Source of the DNA: Bryobacterales bacterium
Lineage (GTDB): Bacteria; Acidobacteriota; Terriglobia; Bryobacterales; Bryobacteraceae
DNA length: 64,000 nt
Reading direction: 5' to 3'
NCBI GenBank assembly: GCA_020846745.1
Contig: JADLDI010000057.1
Location: 1 to 64,000 of the forward strand
Every line of letters starts with the position of its first letter. Within the stretch, counting starts at the first letter, position 1. The notes below the pieces were generated by a model. That model was given only the letters and a program-made list of their open reading frames with translations, searched no databases and was not told the DNA's origin. Positions 17,686 to 26,535 of the stretch are shown in pieces. The position numbers and the translations under genes are program-made.

Positions 17686-18813
17686 ATGGAACCCGTCAAC
17701 CTTTCCCGTCGAGATTTGATTCATCTGGCTGCCGCCGCCCCGGCAGTGCTCTCCGCTCAGAACAAAGGAGACGTGATCCGTGTCGCCTTTGTTGGGGTCG
17801 GAAACCGTGGATCGTTCCTGCTGAAGCACGGTGTCCGCGTGCCCGGCATTCAGGTTGTCGCCGTGTGCGATATCCTGCCGGAACGCGCCGAGGCCGCAGC
17901 CCAAGTTGTCGCCAAAGCGGGCGGAAAGGCTCGCGTGTGGAACGACTTCCGCAAGATGCTCGATGAACAGAAAGAGATCGACGCCGTCGTTCTCGCCACG
18001 CCCGACTGGACGCACAAGGATTTTGATATCGCCATCCTTGAGGTCGGTAAGAATCTGTATGCCGAGAAGCCGCTGGCCCTGCACACCCGCGATACCGGAG
18101 CCATTCTCCAGGCGGCGAAACAAGCGAAAGGAATCATGCAGGTTGGTTTCCAGCTCCGGCACGACCCGAATCGCAACGCGGCGGAAAAGTTTATTCAGAG
18201 CGGCGGTATCGGCCGTGTTCTGATGTGCCATGGCATACGCCACGGCGGCGACCTGCCGCGCAACATCCCCTGGTATTTCGACAAGACGAAGTGCGGCGAT
18301 ATCGTCATCGACCAGGGCATACACATCCTCGACCTGTTCACGTGGGCGATCGGTACGCACCCGATCCGGGCCATGGGCTCAGGCGGCACCGATCTGTTTG
18401 TCGACGAACCGAAGGGCCGCACGGTGATGGATAACTACAGCCTGATCCTCGAGTATCCGAACGGCGTAAGGGTCAACTTCAGCCACCACTACTTCGACCC
18501 GCCGGGATTCAGCGGAGACCAGGAGCGCGTGTTCGGTTCCAACGGGTCAGTCGACCTCGTCAGTGCCACCTGGAAGCCGCGCGACCGCAAGTCCGAACCC
18601 ATCAAGCTGGAGGTGCCCAACGCCGGCGAGGACTCTACCTATATGTCGCTCGCGGCGTTCGCCGAAAACATCCGGACCGGGAATCGCAAGCCAGTCAACA
18701 ACGTCGAGTCCGCCTTGGTTTCCACTCTGGTCCCCATCATGGGAACCCGCGCGATTTACCAGAAGCGAATTGTCGAATGGGAGGAAGTTGCAAAAGAAGC
18801 AGGGATCGCCTAG
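17686..18813 (+). CDS. Tat-exported Gfo/Idh/MocA oxidoreductase
   Basis: 375 aa. The N-terminus SRRDLIHLAAAAPAVLSAQ is a twin-arginine signal, a frequent feature of this family in Acidobacteria and Planctomycetes. The Rossmann motif VAFVGVGNRGSFL (about 27-39) and the YAEKPLALH catalytic-region motif (about 127) are clear. It probably oxidises or reduces a sugar or inositol with NAD(P) bound before export. Its gene starts 189 bases from the divergent ppx gene. No substrate can be named. Confidence 0.88.
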   Translation: MEPVNLSRRDLIHLAAAAPAVLSAQNKGDVIRVAFVGVGNRGSFLLKHGVRVPGIQVVAVCDILPERAEAAAQVVAKAGGKARVWNDFRKMLDEQKEIDAVVLATPDWTHKDFDIAILEVGKNLYAEKPLALHTRDTGAILQAAKQAKGIMQVGFQLRHDPNRNAAEKFIQSGGIGRVLMCHGIRHGGDLPRNIPWYFDKTKCGDIVIDQGIHILDLFTWAIGTHPIRAMGSGGTDLFVDEPKGRTVMDNYSLILEYPNGVRVNFSHHYFDPPGFSGDQERVFGSNGSVDLVSATWKPRDRKSEPIKLEVPNAGEDSTYMSLAAFAENIRTGNRKPVNNVESALVSTLVPIMGTRAIYQKRIVEWEEVAKEAGIA

Positions 18814-18858
18814 CGCTTCGCCAGATCGATCCCTGCGGGGTCGCTTGTGTTTGTTTGG

Positions 18859-20907
18859 TTAGAACACCGGCACGATCACCGTTCCGCCCGCCTGGACCGG
18901 AACGGTGCTCTGTTGCTGGCCTCCATAGGTTTCGCACCGGCCGTAGCAAGCTCCGGTCACCGGTACGGTTGCGGTGCCCCGTGAGGTGATCGTTAGACCG
19001 ATGCCGGGCACGTAGCGCGCGCTGACGCCGGCGTTGAAGTAGTTTGCCCGTTCAATCAGCTTCTGCGCCACGGTGGCCTGCGGGAGGCTGGCAATCGGCA
19101 GGTTCGAGATGGCCGCGAACTTCTTGATCGTGGCATCAACCAGGTCGGTAAACAACATGTTCCGGCCGTTGTAGCGGATGTAGTTTGCCTGATGGAACAT
19201 TACCGGATACAACTCGCCGCGTAGCATGTAGGAAACAATCTGCGTGCTCTCCCAATCGAGGATCTGCTCATAGCTGAGATTGGTCTGAAAGAACGGATCG
19301 CCGTTGCCCGTCTTGAAGTAACCACTGGGTCCAAACAGGAAATTGAACTCGTCCGTCTCCGATCCCCACGCCCCGGCTACAGGTGTCGAAGCGTTATAGA
19401 AGATATTGGTCGCACGGCGCGGTATCAGGAGAATCGACGGCTGATAGGGACTCCAAACGCCCGTATTCGGCTTGGCCGGCAACCAGTCGGGCCGCGACAT
19501 GTCGCTGACGAGGTAACGAATGCCGTTGTCCTTTGCGGCACGCAGAAACGCGGCATTCTTCAGGCCGGAGATGCCGGGCGTGACCATGCTCAGCTTGTCG
19601 AGCGGCAAGCCCATGCCGGCGGCGATCTTCATGTTTTGTTGAATCTCCCAGGCCGATTCGGCATAAGTGGCGCCCACGCATGTGCCGCTGTTCGGTACGG
19701 GATTGAAACAATCGAGGTTCTCGTGATCGTACGTGTGACTTACCCAGAAGAACTCGCCGCGAAGCGATTTCGCCTGAGCGGTCAACCGGTCGTTCGCGGC
19801 GGCGCCGGATTCTGTCGTGGTGCCGAAACCGTTGAATGCGTGCGTAACCGCGAAGTCTTTGGTCTGTGACTGCCTTTGCAGGTTGTCCTGCCAGTCGCGC
19901 AGGCCCCGGAAATCGCCATCTGTCATGCGCGCGTCGGTGCAGTGGCTGGACGGGTCGAACGTCGGATCGGCGGCCGCCCCGACAGGCTGGCAATTGGGAT
20001 CGTTGATCGCGAACTGGTCGCTCGCCAGGAAGAGGTCGTCATTCTGGGGCGTCAGGTAGACGCGGCGCGAGCCGAGAAAGATACCGCGCGTGACCCAATT
20101 GAATAGCCCGTAATTGAGGCTCATCGAATGCAGCAGGTAAGGGTTGTGGTCGATCGTAAGCGCGAGGTATTCGCGGGCGTCGGCCTTCTTGTGATACGCC
20201 CCAACGGTGTAGCCGTTCAGCGTCAGTAGCGGCGTGGTGACCTCGCCGGCCGCGGCGGCGGGGTTGGCCAGATAGGCTGCGGCATTGCTCGCCGGGATCG
20301 CGTTGGCGGCGTTGAGATAAGGGAAGATCGCCTTGCCCGCGGCGGTGATGCGCAGCGGAAGGGCGCCAGGGCTTGCGCCGACAGCCGACACCGGCGCCAG
20401 TCCATAACGCGGCTCGGGCCATGAATAAAAGCTGAGCAGGCGCACGCCGTAGTTCCGCATATATTCATCGATTGCCAGCCAGCTATCGGCCGGAAGCGAC
20501 GATGGTTGTCCGGCGCTGTTGACGTAATAGAGGTTACCCGTGGCGACAACAATGCCCTGATAGAGGCCGCGCGTTGAATCGGACAATGCAGGCAATGCCT
20601 GTTGGCTGATCGCTACTGTGTCGTACGGAATTCCAATATGGTCCAGGAAGAAGCGGATCGCCTGGTAAGACGGTTCGTTCCCGCTCCCGGTGAGGACGAG
20701 CAGCTTGAGGTCCACCGGCCGGGTCCAGCGATTGGTTGCGTTAGTACCGACTGTTGGGGTACTAGGGGTCGCCACTGGCGCAAGCGGTGTCGACCCGCCC
20801 ACCGGATCGGTTGGAGCAGGTGGCGCAATCGGATCGGACTTTGTCTTCTTGGCCGCCATCATCGGCATGGCCACGAGTAGGGCCGTCAGCAGTATTCGGA
20901 TTCGCAT
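18859..20907 (-). CDS. Agd3-like polysaccharide deacetylase, secreted, at the end of the pel cluster
   Basis: 682 aa with signal peptide (MRIRILLTALLVAMPMMAAK) and a Pro/Thr-rich linker to about residue 60. The N-terminal domain (about 65-270) begins KLLVLTGSGNEPSYQAIRF. The catalytic domain follows: GIFLGSRRVYLTPQNDDLFL carries an Asp-Asp pair and WVSHTYDHENLDC carries an HxxxH metal site, the layout of NodB-type deacetylases. The WVTRG and VYLTPQNDD context resembles the fungal galactosaminogalactan deacetylase Agd3. It is in the pel orientation, 148 bases after pelG, so removal of acetyl groups from a Pel-like GalNAc polymer is a reasonable inference. Confidence 0.75.
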   Translation of the reverse strand: MRIRILLTALLVAMPMMAAKKTKSDPIAPPAPTDPVGGSTPLAPVATPSTPTVGTNATNRWTRPVDLKLLVLTGSGNEPSYQAIRFFLDHIGIPYDTVAISQQALPALSDSTRGLYQGIVVATGNLYYVNSAGQPSSLPADSWLAIDEYMRNYGVRLLSFYSWPEPRYGLAPVSAVGASPGALPLRITAAGKAIFPYLNAANAIPASNAAAYLANPAAAAGEVTTPLLTLNGYTVGAYHKKADAREYLALTIDHNPYLLHSMSLNYGLFNWVTRGIFLGSRRVYLTPQNDDLFLASDQFAINDPNCQPVGAAADPTFDPSSHCTDARMTDGDFRGLRDWQDNLQRQSQTKDFAVTHAFNGFGTTTESGAAANDRLTAQAKSLRGEFFWVSHTYDHENLDCFNPVPNSGTCVGATYAESAWEIQQNMKIAAGMGLPLDKLSMVTPGISGLKNAAFLRAAKDNGIRYLVSDMSRPDWLPAKPNTGVWSPYQPSILLIPRRATNIFYNASTPVAGAWGSETDEFNFLFGPSGYFKTGNGDPFFQTNLSYEQILDWESTQIVSYMLRGELYPVMFHQANYIRYNGRNMLFTDLVDATIKKFAAISNLPIASLPQATVAQKLIERANYFNAGVSARYVPGIGLTITSRGTATVPVTGACYGRCETYGGQQQSTVPVQAGGTVIVPVF

Positions 20908-20998
20908 TCACCACTGACGGGGCAATCGCGCCGCCATCCGGCCGGGATGCGGAATGTTCCAGAAAACGTTAGGGTGGACGGGGCTGCCCAATCGCAAT

Positions 20999-21048
20999 TC
21001 CGACAATCTGTCCGGTAAGGCCGCCCTTAGTCCGGACATTTTGTCCGG
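20999..21048. promoter_or_regulatory. Palindromic sites upstream of the deacetylase
   Basis: CCGGACATTTTGTCCGG (21032-21048) is a perfect 7-bp palindrome with a 3-base centre. A second, imperfect copy (GACAATCTGTCCGG, 21002-21015) lies 17 bases away. No T-run follows on either strand, so they look like operator sites rather than a terminator. They sit in the 148-base gap between pelG and the deacetylase gene. Confidence 0.4.
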
Positions 21049-21055
21049 TTGAGGC

Positions 21056-22447
21056 TCAGGACTCCTGCTGCTGCACGGAAGGGTTCGCCGCGATGAACGT
21101 GATGTAGGGCAGTTCGTTCAACGCTCGCGCGAGCACAAGGAATGCTCCCACAAACGCGATCACCGAAGCCGTCAGGTAGCCGAATCCGTACCACGCGAAT
21201 CCGAGGCGTACCGTTACCAATGTCCCGCCCAGGTTCAACAGGAAAAACAGCGCTTGTAGCGCCAGCACCGGCCGGTGCAGCTCGAAGTACGCCAGCACGA
21301 TCGTGATGAACAGAAACAGCACGTGAAACACGGCGCCGAGCACGCCTAGCCGGAATGCGCCGTATTGCGAAAACTCGAGGTGAAGCCAGCCGAAGATGCG
21401 TGGCGCCAGCAGAATGACGCCCAGCCCGATTCCGACCTGCGTCAGCAGAATCGATTTGCCCGCAACCCAAATCTCCTCGATCAGCGCCCGGTGCTTTGCT
21501 TCGATGTCTTCCCACGTCCCAAGTTCGAGAATCGCCCGCGAATACGCCATGTACCGTTCAAAGAAGCCGGTTTCCGCTCGCAGCAGAAACAGCGCAAGCG
21601 CCGGTGTCATCGTGAGAAACGCCAGAAACATGGCGCTGTCGTAGAGCGGCATTGATACCAATCCCATCGGGATCCACTCTGCTTGCGGACTGCTCCAGAA
21701 CACCCATTTGTCGATCCAGAGCGCTGCGTTGTAAACCAACCCGCTCGCCGCTAATTCCGGGTGCCGCCTGAACCATTCCCATATTCGCCACACGTTGCGT
21801 GCTTCGTATGGGAATTCGGCCAGCGCGAGGCCAAGCAGCGCGAACAATACCACCATTAATCCGGTATTGAACCCGGCCAGCAATCCCGCCAGGGCAAACC
21901 GCGGACCCAATACGCAAATCGCGAGGAAACCGGTCAGCATGCCCGCGCCGAATGCGCCGCTCACCGCCCTGTGCCGCTTCACTGAACTGACAAATACCGT
22001 TGCCAGCCAGATGCCTGATGTCAGGAAGTAGTTCGCGAGCCCAAGCAGCCTCACGCGCGGCTCCGCGTCCACATAAAGAAGATAAAAGGGCGCGGCGAAG
22101 AGCAGTTGCAGACCCAACAGAATCGCCAGTCCGCCAATCAGCATTCCCGGGCACTCTCGCAGGTCGCGTTTAAAAAGCGCGTCCGCCAGGAATCGGGTTG
22201 CAACCCCCACCAGCGGCCCCGACAAAACCAGCGAAAATGCGAAGTTGTACATCACCACCAGGTGGAATGCCGTCAGGTCTTCGGGCGACACGCGTCCCGC
22301 CAGTGCGATAGGAATGGCGGCGATGGTGACCACTGTCAGGAGCCACGGCCCGGCCGCCGCGATTGCCGATTGACCATAACCGGCCGCGAAGCTCGTCAGC
22401 GTTCCTTGCGACAGCAGCTTTCGAAGTTCAAAACCTATGCCGGCCAT
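21056..22447 (-). CDS. pelG: PelG, polysaccharide export membrane protein
   Basis: 463 aa from the ATG at 22447 (MAGIGFELRKLLSQG), the conserved PelG start; the reading frame extends upstream but the extra 54 residues are non-conserved and antisense-like. The family is about 455 aa and has 12 membrane segments; repeated hydrophobic segments are evident throughout. PelG belongs to the MATE/MOP-like flippase superfamily and forms the inner-membrane complex with PelD, PelE and PelF that makes and translocates Pel polysaccharide. It overlaps pelF by 13 bases. Confidence 0.93.
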   Translation of the reverse strand: MAGIGFELRKLLSQGTLTSFAAGYGQSAIAAAGPWLLTVVTIAAIPIALAGRVSPEDLTAFHLVVMYNFAFSLVLSGPLVGVATRFLADALFKRDLRECPGMLIGGLAILLGLQLLFAAPFYLLYVDAEPRVRLLGLANYFLTSGIWLATVFVSSVKRHRAVSGAFGAGMLTGFLAICVLGPRFALAGLLAGFNTGLMVVLFALLGLALAEFPYEARNVWRIWEWFRRHPELAASGLVYNAALWIDKWVFWSSPQAEWIPMGLVSMPLYDSAMFLAFLTMTPALALFLLRAETGFFERYMAYSRAILELGTWEDIEAKHRALIEEIWVAGKSILLTQVGIGLGVILLAPRIFGWLHLEFSQYGAFRLGVLGAVFHVLFLFITIVLAYFELHRPVLALQALFFLLNLGGTLVTVRLGFAWYGFGYLTASVIAFVGAFLVLARALNELPYITFIAANPSVQQQES

Positions 22448-23985
22448 AGCGCTTCTCCATCCGTTCGCGCCACCCGGGGTGGAGCCTGGCCCGCCGTGCC
22501 CCGGCTTCGAGGCGCTGTGCGCAGCCGGTCGTAGAGTTCCCAGTACGCATGGTCCAAATTCGTCTTGTTGTAATAGCGGACGATCCGCTGTCGTATCGTC
22601 CGGCTGCACCGCTGATAGAAATCCTCATCCGTGAGCAGCCGGCAGAGCGCTTCCGCCGTCGCCAGCGGATTCGCGAGCGGTGTCACCACGCCGGCGGTTC
22701 CCAGGTTCGGCCGTTCGTCGCTGCGCCCGTGAATCATCTCCGCGCATCCGCCCACATTCGTTGCTACCACCGGAATGCCGTGCGCTCCGGCTTCCAGAAT
22801 CACGAGCGGTTGCGCCTCGCTGATACTGGTCAACACCAGCACATCGATCTGGCCGAAATACTCCGCCAGCTTCACCCTTCCGGTGAACTCGACCGTGTCC
22901 TGGAGTTTCAGATGCTCTACCAGATCGAGGCATTGCCGGTAGTAGACGGGATCCTCTTCCGTTGGGCCGAGCACCAAGGCGCGTAGTCCCGGCATGCGCG
23001 CTCGCAAACTGGCGCACGCCCGCAGCAGAGTCTTCACGTCTTTGATCGGCACTACCCTACCGATCAGCGCGACGGTGGGCCGGCCCGCCCGCCGCCGCGG
23101 GCTAAACTCATCCACCTCGCTGCAATCGATGCCGTTCGGGATGACGCGTAACCGGTCGGGTGGTGCGCCATCCAGCTTCTGCGCCGACTGGTTGCCCTCA
23201 TAAAGCGTGATGATCTCTGAGCAGCACTCGTAACAGGCGCGCGAATAGCCCACAAACCAATCCACCCACAAATCCCTTATACCCGCGGATTTCCCCTCAA
23301 GCGACAGCATCTGTTCCGCCGGCTCTTCAATCCAGTCTGCCAGCGCGATCTCAATCCGGCGCTCGTTCGTATAGATTCCGTGCTCGGTCAGCATCACCGG
23401 GCGGCCTGTCTCGATGTACGCTCGAGCCGCCAGCAGCCCGGCGTATCCCGTACATATGGGGTGATACACACGCGCCCGTGGCAATTCGATCGTCAGCATG
23501 GTGAACAACCCCGCCAATAGCGTTCGCCAGCCCCAGAAATACGAGAGAAATGGGGTGAGCCGGTGGGTCTTCAGGTAGATGGTCTTCAACAGGTCCCATG
23601 CCGCGCGGGAATTGAGCAGCGCGTGCGAATCGATCGTTCCCTGGCCGGCCGCCAGCACTTGCAGAATCTGCTCGATCGGCGTGAGGCCCTGGCCGCGCTG
23701 CAAATCCAATAGTGGCTTGGCGAGCGCATGCACGAAGCGCCGGTAAGCTGCCGCGTCGGCTTTGCCATCCGGTAGTGTGGGCAGCCGAACGGCGGTATGC
23801 CGTATGACATTTGCAGGCACCTTGTAGCGGACCGCGTGTTTTCCCGGCGGCATGATCGATACGAGGTGAAACCGCAGATCCGGCTGCGCTTCGATCAGTT
23901 GCTGAACCCATTGCGACACGCCGCCCACCACGTGCGGGTACGTGCCTTCCACGATCACGCAGACATCCGCGATTCCCGCGCTCAT
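22435..23985 (-). CDS. pelF: PelF, glycosyltransferase of Pel synthesis
   Basis: 516 aa from the ATG at 23985, which overlaps the pelE stop (ATGA). The N-terminus ADVCVIVEGTYPHVVGGVSQ is the PelF hallmark. The GT4 nucleotide-binding half has RVIPNGID, VALIGRVVPIKDVKTLL and the Ex7E motif in SEAQPLVILEAGAHG. PelF polymerises a GalNAc/GlcNAc-type chain from UDP-sugars in the cytoplasm in P. aeruginosa and related systems. The 14-residue C-terminal tail is not conserved. Confidence 0.95.
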   Translation of the reverse strand: MSAGIADVCVIVEGTYPHVVGGVSQWVQQLIEAQPDLRFHLVSIMPPGKHAVRYKVPANVIRHTAVRLPTLPDGKADAAAYRRFVHALAKPLLDLQRGQGLTPIEQILQVLAAGQGTIDSHALLNSRAAWDLLKTIYLKTHRLTPFLSYFWGWRTLLAGLFTMLTIELPRARVYHPICTGYAGLLAARAYIETGRPVMLTEHGIYTNERRIEIALADWIEEPAEQMLSLEGKSAGIRDLWVDWFVGYSRACYECCSEIITLYEGNQSAQKLDGAPPDRLRVIPNGIDCSEVDEFSPRRRAGRPTVALIGRVVPIKDVKTLLRACASLRARMPGLRALVLGPTEEDPVYYRQCLDLVEHLKLQDTVEFTGRVKLAEYFGQIDVLVLTSISEAQPLVILEAGAHGIPVVATNVGGCAEMIHGRSDERPNLGTAGVVTPLANPLATAEALCRLLTDEDFYQRCSRTIRQRIVRYYNKTNLDHAYWELYDRLRTAPRSRGTAGQAPPRVARTDGEALWPA

Positions 23986-25037
23986 CGGCTCGCTCCCTGC
24001 CAAAGCGCAATCACGTCACGTAAGGCCGGCGCCGACTCCATTTCCTGCTCCAGGCGCCCGGCGTGCACTTCCGCGAGGTGATGCAATTCCTCCCAACGCC
24101 CCAGGCGAAAGGCAATTTCCATTCGCCACATCGTCCCTTGCGTGCTTTCTTCGCCGGTTCCAGCATCGCCGCTTCCAACCGTCTCGAGCCACGGTTCGGC
24201 TGCCTGATAGTCTCCTCGGCGGATTAGCAAGCGGGCCACCGCGGTTCGCACGGCCGCATCTTCCGGGCGCCGGATCAGGTATTGCAGATAGAGGTTGAGC
24301 GCTTCGGTTCGATTCTGTTGTTCCCGCTCGGGATCGAGCAGCCCTGTAAACGCATAATCGTCCAGCAACCGCGCCAGCTTGAGCGTGCAGCCGTCATCGC
24401 CGCCAAACGCTTCCTCAAATTCTCTGCGCAACTCGACTTCCCGCTCCAGGAACTCGCCTTCAATGCGAGCCAGTGCCGTCGCCGCCTGCACCCTCACGGC
24501 GTTGCTCGCATCCTGCAGCGCTCGTTCAAGAAGCGGCGCCAGCGATGGCCGGAACGATCGCGCTACCAGGGCTACCACCGCCTGCTTCTGGAACTCATCG
24601 CCGCTTTCGAGCAGATCCACCAACGGCAGCACTTCGCCGTCGAACTCCCCGCTTGTCGCCCTTCGAGCCGAAGACGCCGACACTTCCAGGTCGTGCTGAG
24701 CCGATTGTGGAAACAACGCGGCAAACCACTCCGCCGATCCTCCTTCTGTCCGGCTCACCTTCATGACACATAGTGCGATCAGCGCTCCAGCCGATCCGAA
24801 CACACCTGCGCCGGCCGTCCCGATCAGAACCAGGCCCGGGATGCGAACTCCGCTTCCGTTCCGCACCGAACGATATACGAGCAGCCCGGCCGCGCACAAG
24901 CCCGCGACGTGGATTACCAAGGCGGCTGTGAAGACGTGTGCCCATGCCATCCACGTGACGATCAGTTCGATCAGCAGCAACGCGCCTGCCGCCAGTAGTT
25001 CGTTCACCGCCGGAGCGGTGCATCTCGCGTTACACAC
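23982..25037 (-). CDS. pelE: PelE-like membrane/TPR protein
   Basis: About 351 aa from a GTG at 25037 with AAGAGG 8 bases upstream; a GTG at 25007 is the alternative. Two membrane segments at about residues 13-60 are followed by a short third (about 75-95) and a soluble domain with HEAT/TPR-like helical repeats (PLVDLLESGDEFQKQAVVAL, RTAVARLLIRRGDYQAAEPW). This is the layout of PelE, which lies between pelD and pelF in known clusters. The sequence is weakly conserved; the call rests mainly on order and layout. It overlaps pelD by 8 bases. Confidence 0.8.
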   Translation of the reverse strand: MCNARCTAPAVNELLAAGALLLIELIVTWMAWAHVFTAALVIHVAGLCAAGLLVYRSVRNGSGVRIPGLVLIGTAGAGVFGSAGALIALCVMKVSRTEGGSAEWFAALFPQSAQHDLEVSASSARRATSGEFDGEVLPLVDLLESGDEFQKQAVVALVARSFRPSLAPLLERALQDASNAVRVQAATALARIEGEFLEREVELRREFEEAFGGDDGCTLKLARLLDDYAFTGLLDPEREQQNRTEALNLYLQYLIRRPEDAAVRTAVARLLIRRGDYQAAEPWLETVGSGDAGTGEESTQGTMWRMEIAFRLGRWEELHHLAEVHAGRLEQEMESAPALRDVIALWQGASR

Positions 25038-26535
25038 TCGGCGCCTCTTGCCGCTGCACCCTGTCGAGGCTTGCTGCCCCGGAAACGGTCTCACTCAAAC
25101 GCGACACAGCGGACGCCAGTGAGGGTAGTTCCTGTAGCGCCCGGCGCGAGTGCAGCGATTCCACCCGAATCTGAAAATCCCTCGTGCGGAAGGCGGACGG
25201 GAGTCTCCGCTCCAATTCGCTTAGCAGTTTGCCTGCCACCACCTGCGCGCCCGCCTCCGATGTGTTCGGCAGCAGGATCGTATAGCCATAGCCAACCCGT
25301 TCGGCCTCGAACGCCAGATCTGTCGTGCGCAGCACCGACCGGACCGCTCCACCCAGGGCCTGCGCAATCTGCGACCGCTCGCCTGCCGTATGATTGCGTT
25401 TCACCTCCAGCCTGATGGCCAGAAGCGAAAGGTCGAAGTTCAGCCGCCGCGCGATGCGTGTGACGAATAGCGATTGCTGCTCGAACATGCCGAACGACAG
25501 GATCTGTGTGTTGGCATTGAAATAAGCGCTGACATGCCCGTCCATGTGCTGTTGCGCTTTGGCAAACGCCGTACCTACCCAGCGGCATATCACCTCAAAG
25601 TTCTGAACCGCCGCCAGGCTGAGCGAGATGAACCCGATCTGCTCGATCTTGAGCATTCCCACCACCTCACCAGTCTGGTCGCTGATGAGCGGTCCGGCGA
25701 TTACGCCATCCTCAGCCAGTATGCCGGCCTCGGCCGGACGCGCCACGCACGCGGTGAGACGCTGCTCCACAATCCGCGCGAACAACGGCGTCGAACGGTC
25801 GTACACCCACCTTGCGCAACCGGGTTCATGCCCTTCACTCAACACGCACACCAGCCGGTCGCCATCCAGCAAATACAGCGAGTACTGCGACGGATCGAGG
25901 CCGGCTTCTATCAACGCCCGCGCGCCGCCGATCACCTCCAGGGGGTCTGAGCGTTCAATGTGCTGTGCCGCCCCGTACAAGGAAACCGCTGAACGCAGAT
26001 GGCTTGCCACTGCTTCTTCCAGACGTCGCTTGACGCGGCGGACATGATCGAATCCGCTGCTCAGTTCGCGCTCGCGCCGCAGCGATTCCTCCAGGTCTGC
26101 TTCAATCTTCCGCTGCCGCCCGCGATGATAGTTGCGCACAGCGCCCACAACTACGGCTAATACAAGCCACCCAAAAGGCTGCACAACGCAGGCCCACAAG
26201 TAGTCGTAAGCGTCGCCACCGGTGGCGGGTGGTAAATTGCCGGCGCGCAGTGCCACCGCGGCCAAAGCCGCGGCGATAAGACCTTCGCCCAAGCCGTAAT
26301 GCGCGGCCGCTATCAGCACCACGAACAGAAACGGATGAGGTTCCACGCCGCTAAACCGCCCCGTTTCGAGCCAGGCGTCCACGCCCAGCGCTCCAGCAAG
26401 CATCGCGGCGATCTCGAACAGCGCCGCCACTCGCAGTCCCCAAACTTCGGCGTGCGCCCAGTCAACTCGCCTCGCTTGGCCGGCGCCTGACTCCGGTGCT
26501 CCCTGTGCTTTCGACGGCAATGTCTTTAAACTCAT
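25030..26535 (-). CDS. pelD: PelD, c-di-GMP receptor of Pel synthesis
   Basis: 501 aa from the ATG at 26535, whose ATGA overlaps the end of pelB. Four hydrophobic segments (about 33-135), a coiled stretch (about 137-180), a GAF domain (about 185-325) and a degenerate GGDEF domain (about 340-470) follow the PelD plan. The GGDEF catalytic motif is absent. RTTD at residues 403-406 is in the right place for the inhibitory-site RxxD that binds c-di-GMP in P. aeruginosa PelD. Post-translational activation of polymer synthesis by c-di-GMP is therefore inferred. Confidence 0.9.
   Translation of the reverse strand: MSLKTLPSKAQGAPESGAGQARRVDWAHAEVWGLRVAALFEIAAMLAGALGVDAWLETGRFSGVEPHPFLFVVLIAAAHYGLGEGLIAAALAAVALRAGNLPPATGGDAYDYLWACVVQPFGWLVLAVVVGAVRNYHRGRQRKIEADLEESLRRERELSSGFDHVRRVKRRLEEAVASHLRSAVSLYGAAQHIERSDPLEVIGGARALIEAGLDPSQYSLYLLDGDRLVCVLSEGHEPGCARWVYDRSTPLFARIVEQRLTACVARPAEAGILAEDGVIAGPLISDQTGEVVGMLKIEQIGFISLSLAAVQNFEVICRWVGTAFAKAQQHMDGHVSAYFNANTQILSFGMFEQQSLFVTRIARRLNFDLSLLAIRLEVKRNHTAGERSQIAQALGGAVRSVLRTTDLAFEAERVGYGYTILLPNTSEAGAQVVAGKLLSELERRLPSAFRTRDFQIRVESLHSRRALQELPSLASAVSRLSETVSGAASLDRVQRQEAPSV

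Noticed and set aside
21032-21048. Intrinsic terminator after pelG
   Set aside because: The palindrome has no T-run on either strand.
22448-22609. 54-residue N-terminal extension of PelG
   Set aside because: It overlaps pelF antisense-like sequence and precedes the conserved MAGIGFELRKLL start.
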